DNA of 64,000 bases. Source: Rhyzopertha dominica. Its lineage: Eukaryota; Arthropoda; Insecta; Coleoptera; Bostrichidae. Of this stretch, positions 11,374 to 22,160 are shown piece by piece. Position numbers and translations under genes: made by a program. The notes beneath the pieces were generated by a model. The model was not told where the DNA came from and ran no database searches. It saw only the letters and a program-made list of their open reading frames with translations. The stretch is taken from assembly GCA_025024175.1 (NCBI GenBank), contig QCXZ01000137.1, positions 78,926,680-78,990,679 of the forward strand, written 5' to 3'. Numbering within the stretch: position 1 is the first letter of the stretch; every line of letters starts with the position of its first letter.

Positions 11374-12300
11374 GTTTGCTGACGATACACTGGTTTTCAT
11401 GTCAGGTCGGGATCACCAAGAGTTAAAAGACATTCTAAACATGGAACTAGGTACATTGTGCATAAGTAGTTGTGTGCAAACCGGCTGCAACTAATAAATT
11501 ACTCTAAATCTAAATGTATGGTCTTGGGATTTAAACATAACTGTAACAAATATTATCAACAGCAATATGGTATTTATATTAGTGATGTAAAATTGGAATT
11601 TGTAGGACAGCTTAAATATCTTGGAGTGCTGTTAGATCCTCAGTTAACTTTTAACTTTCACATGTTTTGTTGGCGAAAAAGTAGGGAAAAAGATAGGATT
11701 TTTGTCACAGCACATTTGTCACTGTACAGTAGAAATTTAGTGTATAAAATCATAGTTTATCCTTATTTTGTGTAATGTATGTCCTTACCAATTGCGTGCA
11801 AAAAAGATGATATAAAGCGGCTGCAAATATTACAAAATAGGACTGCAAGGGTGGTACTGTGTGTAAGTAGATATACTCCGGTGGATTATATGTTACAAAA
11901 CCTTAAGTGCTTAAAAATTCAACAGCAAATAGAGGCTGCGAATGTTACAATTATTTTTAAATTAAGTTTTTACTTTTTTACTTTTGTCTGTTGCCAGACT
12001 ACTTACAAAGACAATTACACACTAGAGCCGATGTACATTTCTATAATGTTCGTAATAAGTTAAATTACAATATAGAATTTTCACAGAACACGCATGAGCA
12101 GAAACAACTATTTAGTGATGGTTTACGATTGTACAATAAGTCTTCTGGGACACATAAAAGAAAAAGTAACGGTACCTTCTTTTAATTTTAGTGTTAAACA
12201 ATTGCATATGACAAAAATACTTACTGTATAGATAATGTATAATTACTATTCTATTAGACTGTGTGCTGTACTAGCAGTTTTTGATAAATAAATTCATACA
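11373..12300 (+). pseudogene. 5'-truncated non-LTR retrotransposon (jockey/LINE-type RT 3' part)
   Basis: The fragment starts just at the RT catalytic box (FADDTLVFMSG, about 11374-11406) and continues through NYSKSKCMVLGF and VGQLKYLGVLLDPQLTFN (11470-11775), the conserved region after the catalytic box. Further 3' RT-tail sequence follows in shifted frames (LQILQNRTARVVLCVSRYTPVDY). The end at about 12280-12300 is AATAAATTCATACATACATA, a simple-repeat tail as in many LINEs. Truncation at the 5' end is the usual outcome of target-primed reverse transcription. Several frame breaks make it dead. Confidence 0.85.
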
Positions 12301-12479
12301 TACATAATACATGTTAACATATATAACATATGTTATAGTTATTTAGTAGTAGTGCGAAATTGGTATTTCAAGGTGTATGTATCTAATGTATTTAAATAAA
12401 TCTTTTTTTACAATTTCTCGGTCTTTTACTCCCAAGCCAAAAACGTAACATTAACTTTTATGTTCAGCAATGCATTAGT

Positions 12480-13040
12480 AACCTTCGTCTCGCTGACTTT
12501 CATGTCGTAAAGTATTTTTTTACGAAATCATTCAGCATAACAATAATATAATTCATTAGAGTGAAAAGAATGATCAAAAAATCTAAGAATTTCGGGGCTA
12601 ATCGTTAACCTGTTAGACCGAGTATTTTATTTTTTACGAAATCATCGGTAACAATCTAACAACCGTAGCACAGTGCATTAGAGTGGAGGAACAGGACAAA
12701 ATATCAAAAACTTCGGGGCTGACCGTTAACCTTAACCTGCCCCCCTGTTATACCGTATATTTTATTTGCCCTTAGTCTTAAAACATTTTTTTACGAAATC
12801 ATCGGCACAGTGCAGCGCAACCGCAGCACAAACGATTAGAGTGAAAGGACGTGGAAAAATAAAAAAATTTCGGGGGCTGGGCATCAACTTAGCCCTCGGA
12901 TTTGTTTATTTTTTTTTATTGTTTTAAGGTCCAGCACAATTGTAAAAGTGCCAGCACAGTTCGGCACAACTTTAGCACAATTTAACCTTCTAGGTTAAAC
13001 AAAAAAATTGAAGGTCGGGGGCTAACTTGACGCACCCTCC
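12480..13040. repeat. Degenerate tandem repeat, about four units
   Basis: The block TTTTTTACGAAATCAT recurs at about 12516, 12630 and 12788. The block TTCGGGGCTAA / TTCGGGGGCTG / GTCGGGGGCTA recurs at about 12591, 12710, 12868 and 13013. Periods vary between about 114 and 157 bp. The last unit is the most diverged and carries AGCACAA / AGCACAGT sub-repeats. No protein is encoded. Confidence 0.7.
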
Positions 13041-14765
13041 CCAGACTGATGACAGTCGCCAGGGTCCTTTAAGGTTTGATTCAACTGTGCTGTATCACAT
13101 TTGCTATAACGTCTCGGGTTTAGCCGCATAACTTTTTATTTTTCATTTTGGAACTAAATTCCTTGATAAAATTGAAACGCACACTGAACGTAGGTAGGCA
13201 TACACTGAACGCACATTTCCAATGGAATGGTTATATTTTTTCAAAATGCCATTAACAGTTAGTCAAAATTTAGAAGAGATTTTTACCCCTATCTTCTGAG
13301 AAAATCCGGTATGTGTAAACTGCACGTTTCAATTTAATGTTTGAAATTGTAAACGCCATTAGATACAACTAACTCATTGTATGTGCTTGCTTAAGCTTAG
13401 GCCAGCGTCCGCTTCCTACATCTGAATAGAACCCTTGCATTGTAAGTATCTGTTTACTCCAAAATGAGCTCCGATAAGGTGTTTGCTACCTGGGCTACTG
13501 GCCATCTATGGCTATGCCGATTTCACCCGCATAGACTTCTGGCGGTACCAGTACACCATTTAGGAACAGAGAACATACGAGTAGATAATACCCTAAGCAA
13601 TAATTATGGTGCCTTGTAGTTCCAGCCTTAAATCAAAACACTCGGTAATAGTGTTATTCACATGAAATAATTTTACATTAACGTTGCCTAATATTACTAT
13701 TACGGGGAATCAAAGTTGCAGGAATATCATACAAACGTTCAACACACTGATGCAAGTTTAAAGTAGGGGGCGATGTAGTACACCTACGATTTCTATATGG
13801 TGATCACTTTGAAAGCTGAAAGGCACTAGGCTGCAGTTGATATTATTTTTCAGGTATACCGAAGGGAGCACCACCCCCTCTTCCGTCTCTTTTGTTCTTG
13901 AGTACACAAAAGTCTGGTATTTTAACTACCCTAGATTGAATTTCAGCCGACAACACCAAAGATATCAAAGTTGTTATGACTAATTAACTAGATTTGAGAA
14001 TTTATTGAAACCAGTAAAGAGCGATCTTGCATTTAGATGGCCTATTTTGATTTGATCACATTTAATCACCATAAATGATATTTGATATAATTTTCCCCAG
14101 AATTATAATTTTGCATTTTGTGTTAATAAGTTGAAATGAAAATTGAAGTAATTCCATCCTGATCTACACAAGATTTGAAACAGCAGCGGAATGCGGTATC
14201 CCCTTGCGCTTCGTGTAGTATAGCAAATTGACCAGCAACTTGTTCGGGGAATTACTAAAATACAAATTTGCATTTCTCCACAGCACCACAGCCGTATCGA
14301 TTTTGTGCAGCGAGAACAAAGCCGAACCCTTTAAGTTCAAACGGGAGGAACTCCTCCAGACATCTTCCACTTGTCAGATGCCAACGCTTGATTACACCTC
14401 CTTTATAAAAGCGGAATAACGTGTTAACTTCACTTTTAATTAGGACAGAAACAGGTAAATTTCCGCCAGTGGCAGACAGCGGGATCCAATTGGCCGTACC
14501 GCAGGCAAATTATTACACACGTTTGCTTCCTTGAGGTTGATCGACTCATGCGGGTCCGTGCTCTTTAAATATTTATCTCCGGCGAGGGAGCCGAACTGGC
14601 GTATTAGAAGCTGATGCATTAAAGTTAGGCTCGTGACATTACGGGTGATTTATTGCCAGATGCAGACGTATGCGAATTGTGACATATAAAACTTTTATTA
14701 CATAGTTTTAACTACAAGCGCTCTCTTATTTCCTCTGAGCCAAGTAGAGTATTCTCCTCCACAGT
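13040..14765. other. Non-coding sequence with a GC-richer segment
   Basis: The stretch from about 14160 to 14650 is GC-richer. Open frames on opposite strands there (14164-14370 and 14228-14419) overlap each other and carry no recognisable domain. At 13857 the string TATACCGAAGGGAG matches a string at 45243, the left part of another repeat. Nothing else can be supported. Confidence 0.3.
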
Positions 14766-14766
14766 T

Positions 14767-16475
14767 AAAGTATCAAGCAACGATATATGAGATTGACTTA
14801 TGCAGAGGGTTTTACAGCTTGATGGTCGGCGGTCCTAAACTATTAGGATTAGTGGCACGCTTCAAAGTTCCTAAATGGGCCGTATTATATAAAATCTTGT
14901 TGGTTAAAATTTTAACTTTTCCACTATAAATTTTTGAAATTTGTTATTTGTGATAATTTAGCAATCAGAAAAACATAGAAGCTTTTATAACAAATTTTAT
15001 TTAATGCAGACATGATGCTAACTGGCGCGACCCGCGATCTATTTTTATGTGATACTTTATTGGGTTTAAATATTCCGATGTATAAAATAAAAGCCTTTGC
15101 AAGTCATATCGAATTTATACAAACTTAATATAAAAACATACAAATTAGTAAGTAAAAAATTATTTACATTTGTTAGAAAAAATTTACAATAGTGCACAAT
15201 AAAATTTATACACGGTGTCGGTTATGTTCATTGCAGCTTGTTAATAAGCACATTACAAGAGTCACAAATTAAAAAAAAATACTATCACTTTAACTGCTAA
15301 AATCACCATTAACCTCTATTATTAATTCTTGTACATGATTCGCTCTGTACCGATTTTCAATGTCCAGTACATGCCGCATTGAATTTCTGCATGTTTCGAC
15401 ACTTGTTATCTCAGCTTCGTTCATAATTTTTAGCAACATTTCATTGCTAAATTTTCCACCGGTGTTTCTTCGTCGAATTCCTTGTTTCAATTGCCCCCAT
15501 ATTATTTCAATGGGGTTGAAAATACAATGATATGGGGGTAATCGTAGAATGGTGTGTCCACATTCGGAAGCGAGAATGTCAATTTTTAATTTCTTTAAAA
15601 AATATAAATATAAATCTTCTTTTCTCAAAAACTCTTGAATGGTTGGCTTATTAGTTGTTGTATTTGGAATTTTATCCAGTTGCTCCGAATGGTAACTTGC
15701 GTTGTCCATTACTATGATGCTGTTTGGTGGTAATTTGGGCAATAAAATGTATTTGAACCAATTTTCAAACACTTCCGCATTCATATCAGAATTATAATCA
15801 GTTTAAAATCAGCAATAATTGACCAGTTGTCCCACGAAGTGTATTTGTCACTAACGCCTCTTAATAAGGAGCTAAATGTAAGCATATATGTAAGTATGAC
15901 TGAATAAGTGAAAAATATTGCTCTTGGTACGCTTATATGCTGTAAAACTTTAAAACATAAGCAAACACATACGCTTTCAATACCATTTATAGCAGGAGTA
16001 AAATAGTTCAGATTTCTTCTTATTTCCAAAAAATTGTATTAAAAGAAAATTTTAACCTGTGAAGAAACAGGGCAGAGGACGATTGCACACCGCGATCAAA
16101 AATTAGAAAGTACGGGCTGCCGCATTGAAATTGGAATGTTTACCATTCATGGTTATAAAAATAGATACTACTCATTAAATTAGGAAAGAATACAATTTAG
16201 TCATACATTAAAAGCTATATGATGAGAAATATTTGTAGTTCAAATAATAATACCAAATAACGCTCATTGATTTATGTGTACGGAAAAAAAATCTAAAGAA
16301 GCCTAAACACAATTTTTGGATACTGTCCACTCCTCTGAAAAACAGTGGAACGTGCCGAACTCGTCTGTTATTTACGACAGCTTCAGGTAATACTTGTAAA
16401 CCATTGTGAGCGGTAATCGGCTGTTCACATAATGAGTTTCATAGATTGTTGCTTGCAACTATATACTGGCTGCCA
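14767..16475 (-). mobile_element. IS630-like DDE element, internally deleted copy
   Basis: The left end (14767: AGTATCAAGCAACGATATAT...) and right end (to about 16475) are imperfect inverted repeats; reversed, the right end reads GCAAGCAACAATCTATGAAA. The right two-thirds aligns with 39968-41642 in opposite orientation. Relative to that copy it lacks about 430 bp corresponding to about 40583-41010 (the N-terminal transposase and first catalytic aspartate). It also lacks a shorter block corresponding to about 41200-41255. The left boundary is less certain than the right. Confidence 0.65.
15287..15784 (-). pseudogene. IS630-like DDE transposase, C-terminal catalytic part
   Basis: The frame starts with MNAEVFENWFKYILLPKLPP, then the second catalytic aspartate in IIVMDNASYHSEQL, then a DNA-mimic-rich linker, then LPPYHCIFNPIEIIWGQLKQ with the catalytic glutamate. 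This is the DDE endonuclease layout of a Tc1/mariner (IS630-like) superfamily transposase common in insects. The tail RYRANHVQELIIEVNG matches the copies at 17 and 41 kb. The N-terminal DNA-binding domain and first aspartate are missing because of the internal deletion. Confidence 0.85.
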
Positions 16476-16854
16476 AGATATTTGAACTATTGTAAAACTA
16501 AAGACAAGGGCCCGAATTTCTCTANACGATAGAGGGACTAGGGTGGTTATAAATATTCTTTGGGTATCCGTTCTTCAATTCTTTTAAATGAAAGGCGGTA
16601 AAGTTTGTCTATATTTGGAAGAATTTTATGGCTCAATATTTTTTGGGTTGTGTACGACAATTCCATCGTCCCTGTAGGACACCATAAATTGAAGCACGCC
16701 TTTCAGCCACGCGCCGGTGAGAGTTTCCAGGGCCGTATTACAATTATAATAATAGCAATTTGCACACACTTTAATTAAATAATACGTATTGTATTTACAT
16801 TTACGACAAAAACTACACAGGTAGATAGTTCCCATTAAATAAATATTAAAAATT

Positions 16855-18085
16855 AATTATAGTCACAGTCACTATCACAAAAATTCTTCGTCATTACTGC
16901 CGCTCTCTAGATTTATAATTAATTCTTGCACATGTTTGGCGATAATTATCTTAGATTTCAATTACATGACGGACACAACTTGCCCAACTAACTTCATTTA
17001 TTTTATTTGCCTATTCTTCAATTAAGTTTGCTGTGCCTACACTAAATTTGGGATTTGAATTTTTTCCTTAAATTTCCCTTTAATTCTGCCCATATCAATT
17101 CAGTGGGATTAAAAATACAATGTTAGGGTGGAAGCCGATGCACTTGATGGCCACGATTCGCTGCTTCTTGGTCTGCTTCATATTCTTTTTTTAAATCTCT
17201 AGTTCTTAGTACTTCCAACAACTCTTCTTTCATATAGTTATCATCAAAATACAGATCATGTTTCTCTAAGAAGTCCATATCTCTTGTTTCAACTGCCTCT
17301 ATTTGGATTTTTTTTGTACCGAATGGTAGCCGGCCTTTGTCCATTATTATTATACTATTTGCAGGTACGTTCTCCATAAGTTTATTCCGAAACCAATCCA
17401 TAAAGATATCGCCCGACATGTCATCGTGATAGTCAATTGAAGAATGTTTTATATTTTTTTGCGCTTAATAGTAAACAATTTTTAATCCATCTCTCCTTTG
17501 ATCCTGCGTGCAATAATACGGTGCCCTTTGCACACTGGCACATCTAATACATACTTTTCTGAATTATCTACCCAACCCTTTTTTACTGTATCATACGANT
17601 TAAACCATGTTTCGTCTAGATCACCTCTTTCAAATAATTAATTCTCNATTCGCTAATCCTNTTAAAACGTTTTGTGATAAAATCCAATGGATATTAAAAT
17701 TTTTTTCAGGGTTTCGACGCGTACACAAATTTTAATTGTTTCGGCGACTCTTTCTTGCAACATTCCTAGTGTCGGCACAATTGTCTTTATAGAAATCATA
17801 AATAATGGTACTTAATAAATGAGCATGTTCACGTTCTTTTTTCAATTCCGTTGTCCCTCCGAGGTATTCTCTTCTCTGTCTCTTTAATCAATTCTTCATA
17901 TGTTATAATTTTAACTTCTTTAAGAGTGTCATACACATTGAGAATAATTTGTTTTCCCCTGGAAATAAACAGTGACATTTTTTTGTTCAAACTTGCCACA
18001 TTTTTTCCACGTTTTCACTTTGTTAACGGGACCACGGTCTCCACATTTTCGCGTACTTGCTTCACTGGTGACTTAATACAAATTG
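16855..18085 (-). pseudogene. IS630-like DDE transposase relic, third copy
   Basis: Conserved pieces appear in order on the minus strand with many frame breaks. At about 18000-17870 is the DNA-binding start (IILNVYDTLKEVKI, then ELIKETEKRIPRRDNG). At about 17640-17580 is the first catalytic region (DLDETWF). At 17419-17123 is the second catalytic region (MSGDIFMDWFRNKLMENVP, SIIIMDKG), ending at HRLPP. At about 17120-16860 follow FNPTELIWAELK-like and RQTCARINYKSRE-like remnants. The second-aspartate motif has MDKG in place of MDNA. It is an older relative of the 15-kb and 41-kb copies. Confidence 0.75.
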
Positions 18086-18543
18086 AGGTTCAAAAATATT
18101 TATAAAATGTATGAGGCACCTATCATTTCTCTGTACCTGAGCCAGGCCAGACGGTCGTGTGGTTTGCAAATTTTTATTGCCCCCCAATTATAACGCTTGT
18201 AAAGTACCTTAAACGTCAAAACCGTAAAATTCTTCCAAATGTAGACAAACTTTACAAACTTAATGAATTAGGCTAGAAAATGATACTTGTTTAGTTATGA
18301 GTAAACAAAATAACATTTTTTGAACAGGTGCTATGAATTTTTCCAGTTAGGGAAATACGATAAAAATTAACCTAAGTGGTAAGTCGTGCATGATACATAT
18401 TATAATAATACATGTTCTTTCGATGATATTTTCAAGTGACCTTGTCCTTGTAAAGGGTTGGTTCATTCGAAGTTGGGTTTATTTTGGGCCATAACTGTGG
18501 GCAGTGTTGACGTTGATATGTGGGTTGACTATCATGCCATCTT

Positions 18544-18577
18544 GACGTTTCGACACGCAAATGCCTGTCTTCCACAG
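18544..18577 (-). ncRNA. Hammerhead-like motif (Penelope-type end)
   Basis: Read on the minus strand: CTGTGGAA, then a stem-loop GACAGGC / GCGTGTC (one mismatch), then GAAACGTC. The order matches the hammerhead boxes CUGANGA, stem II, GAAA, GUC, but the first box has U where A is expected and one extra base before stem II. No good stem I is visible. The same architecture ends the Penelope-like element at 21.9-24.5 kb. Confidence 0.3.
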
Positions 18578-18834
18578 GAGGGAATACAGAAACTTTTATT
18601 AGATATGGGAGTGTGGTTCGGTTGGCATGTTTGAATTTCTATAGCTTCTACTAGTGCTGTGGCTTATGTAAAATCTCTAAATCTGCACGTATATTTCATT
18701 CAAACGAGGCATTTAAAGAAGTCAGTTTTTGCAATTCAATTAGCATAGAAAGCAATTAAAAAAATCTGAACATTTAAAGCTACCATTTCTTATTGTGGGA
18801 CTAGAGATATTCTACGAATACAACTTAATGGTCT

Positions 18835-18995
18835 GTTTAAAAAAGTGGTTGTTTAATTAGAACTTCAAAGGGTTGTATCTCTGAAACGGAACGCTTAAGG
18901 GTATAAGTTGATACCAGTTTTTTGGTTCAGAATTATAAATACCACCATTTCCCAAAATATTGTCACTTCCTCCTAAATCACCCAGTATAATATTA
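18835..18995. repeat. Solo Tc1/mariner-type terminal fragment
   Basis: Reversed, the segment begins TATACTGGGTGATTTAGGAG and continues through GGAAATGGTGG and CAACTTATACCCTTAAG. It ends in a TACTGGGTGA-type terminus like the TACAGGGTGA terminus at 57831. I find no partner end or transposase nearby, so it appears to be a solo or truncated end. Confidence 0.4.
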
Positions 18996-18999
18996 TGAA

Positions 19000-20320
19000 T
19001 ATCGTGATGATAGTTTACTAATGCTCGTTTTGCTCAAAAAATTGTCATTAAAGGTTAAGGGTCAGGTTTTAAAATAAATTTTACAGCCATACAGGTACTG
19101 TTGGAAACGAGTCACCCGGAAAATACGTACTAAAATTACAGCTCACAGGTTTTTATTCGCTTTGATTCCATTACCGCTGTTCTGTACCTATTCCGCCAGT
19201 GCTCCACAGTGCCCCAATTTTCCCTACCGTAAAGTGCGCTTGCATATAGTTTCCGCAGTTTTACGTACGCGCGGGGTGAAAAATAAATGCCTTTTCGGCG
19301 TATCGCATTTAACGGGCCCAGAGTTGCATGGTAATTTTCGGCCGACTCGTACTTTACTACCAATAATTTAATTTTACACGGTGGGGTCACAACATAACCT
19401 TTATTATTCATGCTCACTCTGCGAGATTTTATTACATAGCCCGCTGCAAAATTTATTTCACGGGTGGCGCAAAAAACTCCGCTTATATATCCCGCCAGAC
19501 CGCGATTACTTTTTAAAATTGTAAAGCAAGGGATGACCTGGATACAAATACAGATAGTTAAAAAATGGTGCAAGGGATATAACCCCTTATCAATGTCGAC
19601 TAGTATGCAAACAATTCCTAAGAGAACGCAAATAAATTGTCAATAAATAACTGCTTTCATATTGTGCATCTTATGGCTTTAGACTTGACCCATTTATGCT
19701 AATAACATTAACACTCCTTCTATTAGCTGCTGTCCTAAAGGAACGCTGAGTCTCACTAAATGAAAATATAGTTATTTTCTTCTTCTGTGAGTGTAAATAA
19801 TTGCAAATGAGGAGTAACATACCCTAATCCACGTGTGATCTACAAAACCAATGCAATTTCCTGAAATTAATATTATTTTTATATAAATATAGTCATGGAA
19901 AAAAATTAACGCACCAATATACATATAAAAGATTACAAAATTTATATTTTAAGTTATCCCGTGCGTCACCGTGGATATGAACAGATCTCTTTCGTAAATT
20001 TAATAAGCAAACCGCATTCGTTTGTCGTTCATAAAGTTTCTAAGTTAATCCATTAACTTAATCATTAATGTGATAATGCCTGTTAAAAATCGACACTATT
20101 TATTGCTTTTTCTTTGCTGGCTACCGTTTAATTTATTTACTTTTCTTTAAATTAAAGCAGGACTGTTCGTTTTAGTACAATTATACAATTATAATATTTT
20201 ATATTTTACAGAATACAAATTTTTGTAGGTATTTATTATATTAGCGTGTTATTTTTTCCAGGAGTATATATACAGAAAATTTCTTCATCATGTTAAGTGT
20301 TTTGAGCACTGCTATCAAAT
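19000..20320. other. Non-coding sequence with an open frame of doubtful value
   Basis: The block 19136-19573 is GC-richer and open for 145 codons on the minus strand, but the protein has no recognisable domain. A second frame on the plus strand is open over the same bases. I do not call a gene. The remainder is AT-rich with no feature supported. Confidence 0.3.
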
Positions 20321-20445
20321 ATACCGCGAGTACATTTAAAACGAGCCACTTCGTATAATTGTTATGTTCTCGAAAAAATTTTTAAGAAACGTCAACTTTT
20401 GTTTCTCAAGGGAGACATTTGGTAATAGTTACCCTTTTCTAGTCC
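20320..20445. repeat. Dispersed repeat, second copy of the 10285-10435 block
   Basis: It is similar to 10285-10435 through the CGTATAATTGTTATGTT block, the GTCAACTTTTGTTTCT block and a GGGAGACATTTG block. It abuts the end of the RT relic that follows. Confidence 0.45.
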
Positions 20446-21170
20446 CAGTTTTTTTTTTAATTAATTTACTTACTACATATTCTGAGTGTGTTTCCCAAGT
20501 CAGAACAGGATCAAGCACGACACCAAGAAGTTTTACTTTATGGTGTCAGATAAGGTATTTAATCAAGGAAAACATAGTTTCTTGTGTTTTATTTTGGTTG
20601 ACGAATTGAGATTGCCTGTAATATAACTGATTGAAAAAGAAGAACAAAGAGGCAAATCATTTATAAATATTAAAAATAAAAATAGGCCCAAGAACTGGTC
20701 CTTGTGGTACATCTAAAGTGGAAGACACCTCCTCATCCAAAACAGGAAACTCTTTTCGGCTTTTTATTANAATTAAGGATAGGCTACTTTTAGTATAGCC
20801 ATGCATTTTCATTTTTTTAATAATCTGTCATGATCTGCTCTGGATAAGTCAAGGCAGCAAACATAAGTAAGTTTTTTTGTTCAAAACCAGACAGTATCTT
20901 CCCGCAGAATTCATTTATTGCTAAACTAATTGGGTGATTACTAAGAACCTGAATTCATACTGAGAAAAAAAGGTTTGTATGTCCAATATATGTAACAACC
21001 TGCTCTTATAGAACACAGTCGCATATTTTCCCCAAAATAGAGATTAAAAATTATTAAAAGGTAGCTGTATCGCCACGATCAACCTTCTCGAATACGGGAA
21101 CAACTTTAGTAATAGTGAATTTGGATTGTATCTTCATAAAATTTAAATGAGTTACGGTTTCCAGGTGCAG
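20440..21170 (-). pseudogene. Non-LTR retrotransposon RT relic, catalytic box deleted
   Basis: Minus-strand pieces in order: ITKVVPVFEKVDRGDTATF at about 21145-21060; a NHPISLAINEF-like region at about 20950-20910; LLKKMKMHGYTKS at about 20835-20790; LDEEVSSTLDVPQGPVLGP with the PQG box at about 20745-20690; and VKLLGVVLDPVLTWETHSEYV at about 20530-20470. The YADD box that should lie between the last two is absent, which implies an internal deletion. Frame changes and an ambiguous base at 20770 add to the decay. The layout fits a jockey/CR1-type LINE. Confidence 0.75.
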
Positions 21171-21500
21171 CTTAGGGAAATTAAATTTTCTGCTCGTCAA
21201 TTATTCTTCGAGCGGCAATATTGACAAAAAAATATTGAAGTCGTTTTTCGATTTTAGATTATGCTTGCGTTTACTAATTTCCACATAGCACGTTCTTTAT
21301 TTTTTGGATTTTGTATGAAATTGCTATCAAACCTTTTTTACAACTAGAAATCTCTTTCCTTGTCTTGCATATTCCTAAGCTCTCTAATATGTCCATTTAT
21401 TTTTTAACTTTTTACGCATTTCCACTGTGAATATCATAGAATCTATCACACAATGTCACAGCATCTGTTGCCACATCATTAACGAACTCCCAATCTATAA
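21170..21500. other. AT-rich spacer, no gene recognised
   Basis: No supported feature. Possibly the 5' remains of the RT relic. Confidence 0.3.
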
Positions 21501-21509
21501 ATTCTTGTA

Positions 21510-21645
21510 CTGATTCGGGTCTAAAGGCTGTCGTCGATTGGAATTGCTTCCTAACGGTTCGCTAGCACGAGCGGCAAGCTTCTTCAGAGGTCGTTCCATC
21601 TCCGGTGCTGGGTGTAGATGTAGGTACAGTACAGACCCGAATCAG
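21510..21645 (-). repeat. Hammerhead-like motif inside a 13-bp inverted repeat
   Basis: CTGATTCGGGTCT at 21510-21522 is the exact reverse complement of 21633-21645, and pairing extends to about 16 bp with one mismatch. Inside, at 21587-21555 on the minus strand, lies CTGAAGAA, a stem-loop GCTTGC / GCTAGC around CGCTCGT (one mismatch), then GAACCGT. The first box fits CUGANGA. The second box is GAAC where GAAA is expected. It looks like a decayed hammerhead-bearing end of a small retroelement. Confidence 0.4.
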
Positions 21646-21941
21646 GACAACAGTTCATCACCTGGTCGCGAAAGCTTTAACCAATCCGTCCCATTTGATA
21701 TTTTCAATATATGACTGCATGAACCGTAGTAATTATACTAGTACTGGAAGAGTATAAATACTTTTTATCTTCGAAATACAGACTGACAACGCTGTTGGTG
21801 TCTTATAGTCGGATCGCTAATTTTGGGGATCCACTTCTTTATTGTCAGTAATTTTTGACAGCTAGTAACAGGGCTGTAAATTAAGATAATATTTTGTCGG
21901 ATAGATCGCTGTCTCTTGAAAACACTGACAAAAAATTAATA

Positions 21942-21981
21942 GTCTGACGTTTCGATTACACCTGTAATCTTTGTCAAAGAC
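21942..21981 (-). ncRNA. Hammerhead-like motif in the left terminal repeat
   Basis: It is identical in sequence, reversed, to the motif at 24401-24440 and described fully there. Confidence 0.45.
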
Positions 21982-22160
21982 GAAGAACCCCAAAATTTGC
22001 TTGACACAAGTTCAAACAAAATTTTGAAAGTAAATAAACAAATCACCAAGTATGCGAGACGTCATAGAAACAACGTGCCAACCTGATAAAAAAGGAACCT
22101 AACGATGAAAAAGGAACTACCTACCTACTAGATATACACGAACTACTTAGTAAAAGATAA

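Larger units (their letters stand above)
11116..12404. mobile_element. Foldback/MITE-type element with 81-bp inverted arms
   Basis: The left arm (11116-11196) and right arm (about 12323-12404) are reverse complements over about 81 bp with only about three mismatches. The arms end inward in the palindrome ATAACATATGTTAT. Between them lie four 41-bp tandem palindromic units and a LINE fragment. No transposase of its own is visible. I read it as a foldback or MITE-type element that expanded its internal palindrome and then received a LINE insertion. Confidence 0.75.

Noticed and set aside
14228..14419. Overlapping short open frames on both strands as a host exon
   Set aside because: No domain, no consistent splice sites, and neither strand is favoured.
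19136..19573. 145-codon open frame on the minus strand as a possible gene
   Set aside because: No recognisable domain, no start or splice context, and the same bases are also open on the other strand. The GC-rich composition alone explains the lack of stops.
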